Assembly (NCBI RefSeq): GCF_013085345.1
Contig: NZ_JABFAJ010000019.1
Span: 124,001-188,000, forward strand
Reading direction: 5' to 3'
Length of the DNA: 64,000 bases
From: Isoptericola sediminis
Lineage (GTDB): Bacteria; Actinomycetota; Actinomycetes; Actinomycetales; Cellulomonadaceae
Made by a program: the position numbers and the translations under genes. Positions 59,758 to 64,000 of the stretch are shown in pieces. Position 1 is the stretch's first letter; each line of letters begins with the position of its first letter. The notes under the pieces are model-generated. The model was not told where the DNA came from. It saw nothing but the letters and a program-made list of their open reading frames with translations, and did no database searches.

Positions 59758-60938
59758 CCCTCGATGAGGTCGTCCCAGCCCACCTCGGGCTCCCGCACGA
59801 GACGCGGTGAGCGTGCCAGGAGCCGGGTGAGCAGCACGTCGGACTCCAGGATCGCCAGCGGCTGGCCCGGGCACTTGTGGGCGCCGTCGCCGAAGCTGAG
59901 CCCCGCGGCGTTGACGCCGCGCGGCAGGGAGCGGCCCGGGCACAGGTCCAGGCCGTCCTCGTCCGGAGCCTGCGCCTGCGGGTCGGCGTTGGCGGACCGG
60001 ACGCACACGTCGACGAGGTCCCCGGCCTCGATCGTCCACGAGCCGTCGCCGTCGGTGACGCAGATCGGGTCCTGCGCGCGCCGGTACAGGTGCCCGACGA
60101 CCGGCTCCAGCCGGATGATCTCGTGCAGGATCGCGAAGCGCTCCTCCTGCCCGGCGACCGCGTACCGCTCGCGCAGCGCGTCGTCGCGCAGCAGGTGCCA
60201 GGCGGCCATCGTGACGAACTCGCGCGTGGTCACCATGCCGGCCGTGCCGTAGGTGACGCACTCGACGAGGATGTCGACGTCGGTGTAGCCCTCGTCGACC
60301 AGGTGGCTGATGATGTCGTCGCGGCGCTCGCGGCGGCGCTCCCGGATGGCCGGGCGCACGTCCGCCAGGAAGAAGCGCCCGATCGGCAGCAGCCCGTTGA
60401 ACGCCGCCCGCATCCACTGGCGTCGGGTGCGGCCCAGGTCGCGGCGGGTGATGTCGAAGGGCGGCTGGCGGAAGAAGCTCACCAGGCGGCGCGACATCCG
60501 CGGCACCGACGACTCGGTGAGCCCCACCACCTCGGCGGTGACCTCGACGGTGTAGTGCAGCGCGAGCTCGTCGAGCTCCAGGCGGCCGCCCGGCGGGGTC
60601 TGGCCGAGCAGGCGGTCGGCGCACTCCTCCATCTGCGGGGTGTAGCGCTCGGCCACGACCACGGGAGCGAAGAACCGGGCGACCTTGCGGCGCTGCTCGT
60701 CGTGCAGCGGCCCGTCGGAGACGAGGATCGGGTGGTGCTTGAGCCGGCCCTGGGGGATCGCCTCCGCGGTGAAGCCGGCCTGGGTCGTGGCGTGCCGGGC
60801 GCGCAGCACCTGCCGGGCGGCCTCCAGCGACCGGATACGCCACACGGTGCTCACCCCGGGGCTGCCGTCGGCGCCCTGCCGCTCCACGCGGGGTGAGCTC
60901 GGCTCGCCCGGGCGCACCGCCCGCCGTCGCGCCGTCAT
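59700..60938 (-). CDS. Cytochrome P450 in the carotenoid cluster
   Basis: Haem monooxygenase of 412 residues, soluble bacterial class I. ExxR motif EIIRLEP (about 274), haem loop FGDGAHKCPGQPLA (about 358) with the Cys ligand; the I-helix acidic/Thr motif reads YGTAGMVTTREF, lacking the usual AGxDT acid-Thr pair. Starts within the crtU stop (4-bp overlap). By position it probably hydroxylates the crtU product; Brevibacterium makes 3-hydroxy-isorenieratenes with a P450. No ferredoxin lies in the window. Confidence 0.9.
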   Translation of the reverse strand: MTARRRAVRPGEPSSPRVERQGADGSPGVSTVWRIRSLEAARQVLRARHATTQAGFTAEAIPQGRLKHHPILVSDGPLHDEQRRKVARFFAPVVVAERYTPQMEECADRLLGQTPPGGRLELDELALHYTVEVTAEVVGLTESSVPRMSRRLVSFFRQPPFDITRRDLGRTRRQWMRAAFNGLLPIGRFFLADVRPAIRERRRERRDDIISHLVDEGYTDVDILVECVTYGTAGMVTTREFVTMAAWHLLRDDALRERYAVAGQEERFAILHEIIRLEPVVGHLYRRAQDPICVTDGDGSWTIEAGDLVDVCVRSANADPQAQAPDEDGLDLCPGRSLPRGVNAAGLSFGDGAHKCPGQPLAILESDVLLTRLLARSPRLVREPEVGWDDLIEGYTLRGLELELPATSSGSR

Positions 60939-62608
60939 CGCCGCCCGACGGGGAGGCGGTCACGCACGGCCCGCGCGGTCCGGGCGACGGCGGCGCCCGC
61001 GGCCGACAGGTCCGGTCGACGCCGGAGCACGCCCTGCAGCGGGACGGTCCAGACGTCCTCGCCCCGCACGCCCCAGCCCTGCAGCAGGTGGTTGGCCGCG
61101 AGCACACCGGTCACGGCGGCGCGCTCCATGAGGGCGATCGGCCAGTCGACGCGCAGGCCGTCCCCGGCCAGGGCCAGGCCCGGGTACGGGGTGTCGACGG
61201 TCAGCCGGTCGCGCCAGGGGCCCGTGCCGACCAGCCCGCAGTCGTCCTCGACGAGGAGCTCCTCGTGGACCGCCTGCAGGGTGCGCGTCTCGGGGTAGAC
61301 CTCGTGCAGGGCCTCCAGGAGCCGGGTGCGCAGCCGCTCGGTGTCCAGCCCGCGCGGCCCGTCGCCGGCCAGGTCGGGGTCCCGCTCCGGGTCGACGGCG
61401 TAGCCGTGCAGCTCCACGACCGAGCCCCCGTGCTCACGGCTCCAGTCGGCCGCTCCCTGCTCGAAGCGCTCCAGGACGGTGACGTTGTCGAGCAGGTCGT
61501 AGCCGCTGGTGCCCAGGAACGCCTCCCGCTCCGGCGCGACCGTGCCGTCCAGCCACAGTCGCAGCACCGCGAAGGGCGGTGCGTTGCGGCCCGCGGCCAC
61601 CCGGCGGTGCCAGTCCTGGCGCTCCGGGGTCCCGGCGCCGCCGTCCGCCTCGTCGGCCAGCGGCGCCAGCAGCTCGCGGGTCACCCGCGGATCGGTGGCG
61701 ACCACGACCGCGTCCGCGGTGAGGTCCCCGGAGGTGGCGTGCACGTGCCATGTGCCGTCCTCGGCCCGCGCCAGCGACTCGGCACGGGTGCCCGTGCGGA
61801 CGTCGACGCCCAGCCCGGCGAGGTAGCGGCCGAGCGGGGCCCACAACGCGGTGTCGTAGTCGTCGTCCGGGACGTCGAAGAGCAGACCCTCCGACGACCC
61901 CGCGAAGTAGGTGTGGAACATGCCCACCAGCTCGCCGGCACCGAAGTCGGTCGGATGGGCGAAGAAGGACCGGGCGAACACCTCCAGGGCGAGGTGTCGT
62001 GCGCCCTCGGGGAAGCGCAGGCGGTCGAGGAAGTCCTGGGCGGACTCGCCGTCGTAGCGCTCGTGGCTCGCGGGGTAGGAGACCGAGACGAGCTCGATGG
62101 CGCTCGGCAGGTGCACCTTGGGCAGCGCCGAGACCGGGAAGGTGGGGCTCCGCACGACGAAGGCCGCGAGGTTGACCGGCGGGGTCAGCGGCAGCGCCGC
62201 GAAGCTGTCGGTCAGGCCGTCGCCGCGGCGCAGCGGGTAGTCCGCGACGGGCACCAGGTGGTCGAGCTCCGGGTCGGAGCGGCGCAGCAGCGCACGCAGC
62301 GTGTAGTACTGCCGAAAGAAGGCGTGGAAGCCGCGGCTCATCGTGCGGCCGTCGCCGTCCGCGGGCCCCTCCGGGTCCTCGGCGTGCTCCTGGACGGGCC
62401 ACGCGCGGACCCGGCCGCCGAGCTGGTCGCAGGCCTCGAGCAGCGTGACCCGCGCACCCCGCTCGGCCAGGATCGCGGCCGCGGCGAGGCCGGCGATGCC
62501 GCCCCCGACGACGACGACGTGCTGGTCGTCGGCGACGCGCTCGGCGCCGGATGCTGCCGGGTGGAGGACGGCCGCGCCGTCGCGGCCGGGCGGGACGGGC
62601 CGGGTCAT
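60935..62608 (-). CDS. crtU: Carotene desaturase/methyltransferase (isorenieratene synthase)
   Basis: FAD-dependent enzyme of 557 residues that aromatises the beta-rings of beta-carotene. FAD motif HVVVVGGGIAGLAAAAILAERG (about 30-51); the block SRGFHAFFRQYYTLRALLRR (about 90-109) is characteristic of CrtU; C-terminal FAD site GLALAGDGLRVDWPIALMERAAVTG. Overlaps crtT upstream and the P450 downstream by 4 bp each. Length exceeds many CrtU by about 40 residues through an N-terminal extension. Confidence 0.92.
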   Translation of the reverse strand: MTRPVPPGRDGAAVLHPAASGAERVADDQHVVVVGGGIAGLAAAAILAERGARVTLLEACDQLGGRVRAWPVQEHAEDPEGPADGDGRTMSRGFHAFFRQYYTLRALLRRSDPELDHLVPVADYPLRRGDGLTDSFAALPLTPPVNLAAFVVRSPTFPVSALPKVHLPSAIELVSVSYPASHERYDGESAQDFLDRLRFPEGARHLALEVFARSFFAHPTDFGAGELVGMFHTYFAGSSEGLLFDVPDDDYDTALWAPLGRYLAGLGVDVRTGTRAESLARAEDGTWHVHATSGDLTADAVVVATDPRVTRELLAPLADEADGGAGTPERQDWHRRVAAGRNAPPFAVLRLWLDGTVAPEREAFLGTSGYDLLDNVTVLERFEQGAADWSREHGGSVVELHGYAVDPERDPDLAGDGPRGLDTERLRTRLLEALHEVYPETRTLQAVHEELLVEDDCGLVGTGPWRDRLTVDTPYPGLALAGDGLRVDWPIALMERAAVTGVLAANHLLQGWGVRGEDVWTVPLQGVLRRRPDLSAAGAAVARTARAVRDRLPVGRR

Positions 62609-63390
62609 GTCAGGTCCTTCTCGGGTCGGCGGGCCAGGACGGTGTGCAGGATGCCCCGCTGCCATCCCGTGCCGGTGCGCCAGCGGATGTCGGTGAGGCC
62701 GGCCCGCTCGAGGCGGGCCTGAAGCTGGGCGGTGCTGTCGTTGTCGACGACGCTGCGCCACAGGTAGCGGTAGATCGACGGGTTGCCGCGCAGGACGACG
62801 GCCAGGGGCATGACGAGCGCCCAGCAGACGGCGGTCCAGACGGCCTGGGCCACGCGGTCGCCCTTGACGTGGTAGTCCTGCAGCGTGACCCAGCCGCCGG
62901 GCCGCACCTCGTCGTGGATCGCGGCCACGACCTCGTCGCGCTGGTCCTCGGGCACGTTGCGCAGGAGGTAGGCGGCGAACGCGCCGTCCGCGTCCCGCTG
63001 GCCGTGGTCGCTCGCCACCTCGGGCAGGGCCTGGGCGAACGCCTGCACGAACCGCACACCCTGCGGCCAGGCCTTGGCCCGGGCGCGGCTCAGCATCCCG
63101 GCGGAGGCGTCCAGCCCGACGACGCGGGTGTCCTCGCCGGCCGCGTCGAGCACGGCGCGCGTCGACAGCCCGGAACCGCACCCCAGGTCCCAGAGCACGA
63201 GCGGCTCCTCGCGGGAGCGCCGCGGCAGCAGCGAGACCATCTCGCGCGCCGCGGCGTGCAGGGCGTCGTGGTAGCCCGGGTTGAGCCGGGTCAGCAGGTC
63301 GTAGCGGTCGGCGGCGCGGTCGAACTCGTCGGCGAGCTGCGCTCCGCGCGTCTCGACAGGGCCTACGGCGGCGGGGCGTTTGCGTAGCAC
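62605..63390 (-). CDS. crtT: SAM-dependent methyltransferase of the CrtT type, leaderless
   Basis: Class I methyltransferase of 261 residues. SAM loop LWDLGCGSGLSTRAVLDAAG (about 66-85), acidic ribose ligand VVGLDASAGML, post-I motif and LQDYHVKGD. UbiE-like. Its place immediately before crtU mirrors crtY-crtT-crtU of Streptomyces, where CrtT has been proposed to act in isorenieratene formation; its exact reaction is unsettled. GTG 63390 follows TAGGCT (63397-63402) by 6 nt, which is the promoter of the crtT-crtU-P450 operon. Confidence 0.88.
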   Translation of the reverse strand: MLRKRPAAVGPVETRGAQLADEFDRAADRYDLLTRLNPGYHDALHAAAREMVSLLPRRSREEPLVLWDLGCGSGLSTRAVLDAAGEDTRVVGLDASAGMLSRARAKAWPQGVRFVQAFAQALPEVASDHGQRDADGAFAAYLLRNVPEDQRDEVVAAIHDEVRPGGWVTLQDYHVKGDRVAQAVWTAVCWALVMPLAVVLRGNPSIYRYLWRSVVDNDSTAQLQARLERAGLTDIRWRTGTGWQRGILHTVLARRPEKDLT

Positions 63391-63464
63391 GGGCTCAGCC
63401 TACGGCGTCGGTCCGTGATGTCCGGGCTCCTGCGGACGTGTCCGGTTCACGGTCCGCGACCTCC

Positions 63465-63815
63465 TCAGGCGAGCAGGACGAGCAGCAGCGCGCCCAGGGC
63501 GAGCAGGCTCGTGGCGGCGCAAACGGTCACGATCCGGCGCCCGTGCCGCAGCCGGGGAACCTCCTGCTCCAGACCGGCCCGCGTGTGGCGGGCGTGACGC
63601 GCGGTGAACCACCAGCCCGGCGTGACGAGCACGAGGGCGACGACGGCGGCTCCGGCCAGCGCCTTGGCACCCTGGACGGCGGGGAAGGCGTGGATCGCCA
63701 CGAGCGTGGCCGCGGCGAAGGACATCAGGGTCCGCCGCCAGGCGAGCGCCGTGCGCTCGGCCCAGCGGCCCGGGACCTCCGGTCCCGCCGGATCCGGGGC
63801 GGAGGGGGCGCTCAT
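63465..63815 (-). CDS. DUF202 membrane protein
   Basis: Membrane protein of 116 residues with three transmembrane helices (about 30-47, 53-70, 92-112). The DUF202 motif RTALAWRRTLMSFAA (about 21-35) is clear, where the Trp and Arg are conserved. Coupled by a 4-bp overlap to a second DUF202 protein upstream. Such pairs (YidG/YidH in E. coli) have no established function. Confidence 0.88.
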   Translation of the reverse strand: MSAPSAPDPAGPEVPGRWAERTALAWRRTLMSFAAATLVAIHAFPAVQGAKALAGAAVVALVLVTPGWWFTARHARHTRAGLEQEVPRLRHGRRIVTVCAATSLLALGALLLVLLA

Positions 63816-64000
63816 CGCAGGAGCAGCGCGAGCAGCAGGAGCACGCCGACGACGGCCATCGTCACGACGAGCAGGAACCCGGTCGTCGCGCCGGGCAGCT
63901 CGCCGCTCAGTCGCATCGCCCGCTCGGTCCGGGCCCACTCGACAGCGGCCACCAGGGGGACGGCGACACCGGCGAGCAGCAGCACCACCGCCGCGGCGAG
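63812..64000 (-). CDS. DUF202 (YidH-like) membrane protein, 5' end cut by window
   Basis: C-terminal 62 residues of a membrane protein: a transmembrane helix, then VEWARTERAMRLSGELP and a final helix ending LLLR-stop. The ERAMR block matches YidH-type DUF202 proteins. The start lies beyond the right edge. It precedes and overlaps the second DUF202 gene. Confidence 0.82.
   Translation of the reverse strand, partial: LAAAVVLLLAGVAVPLVAAVEWARTERAMRLSGELPGATTGFLLVVTMAVVGVLLLLALLLR

Overview
The window is high-GC DNA from an actinobacterium. Evidence: mycobacterial/streptomycete-type families (GlbO-type globin, Eis-type acetyltransferase, Nei2-like glycosylase, actinobacterial RpiB, DUF3467, DynA/DynB-like GTPases, CrtT/CrtU carotenoid genes), many GTG starts, and a large set of leaderless genes in which a NANNNT -10 box lies 6-7 nt before the start codon. 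A secreted GH81 beta-1,3-glucanase under a CebR/CelR-like operator and the ECF biotin cluster would fit a Cellulomonadaceae-like member of the Micrococcales; that placement is inference.

Layout. 1-3.9 kb: partial ABC exporter ATPase, a leaderless ABC-F ATPase, a DUF4916 protein, a thioredoxin. 3.9-6.4 kb: GH81 glucanase with a promoter/operator readable base by base. 6.4-8.2 kb: tRNA-Leu, Bcp peroxiredoxin, orphan GroES-like protein, twin tRNA-Lys genes. 8.2-9.9 kb: XRE regulator plus DUF2975 membrane protein, divergent from a CPBP protease-like protein, with paired operator-like boxes between them. 10-11.7 kb: two unrecognised secreted proteins. 12-13 kb: trmB. 13-17.5 kb: a tightly coupled operon bioY - AMP-dependent ligase - thiolase - ecfA - ecfT. 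17.6-20.1 kb: flavoprotein disulfide-reductase-like protein and an ATP-grasp protein. 20.2-23.4 kb: osmoprotectant-type ABC importer. 24-25.5 kb: tRNA-His, orn, tRNA-Arg.

25.7-35.6 kb: two paralogous, translationally coupled pairs of large GTPases (dynamin-like followed by an Era-like GTPase with membrane segments) flank an SSB paralogue and ettA. 35.6-43 kb: thioesterases, SDR-DUF2867, GlbO, lone PTS EIIB, MscS channel, MalQ. Between malQ and pepN sits an array of seven 20-bp units, four in one orientation and three inverted, symmetric about one point. 43.3-50.7 kb: PepN, a DUF6636-like membrane protein, M13 peptidase, RpiB, Nei2-like. 50.8-55.4 kb: Eis-like, alkyltransferase-like protein, LLM oxidoreductase, MmcQ/YjbR, DUF1648 protein with a YtrA-type GntR regulator. 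55.5-57.5 kb: cysE and cysK; the roughly 335-nt cysK leader encodes a 34-residue peptide ending Cys-Cys-Cys-Arg-stop with a strong ribosome binding site, a likely cysteine-responsive attenuator. 57.6-58 kb: tRNA-Gly and tRNA-Pro. 58.2-63.4 kb: aromatic-carotenoid genes crtT-crtU-P450 (4-bp overlaps) and crtY. The right edge has two DUF202 membrane proteins, one cut by the window.

The points most worth following are the polycysteine leader of cysK, the symmetric 20-bp array, the double GTPase locus, the biotin-uptake operon whose thiolase lacks usual catalytic residues, and the very long hairpins at two convergent gene junctions.
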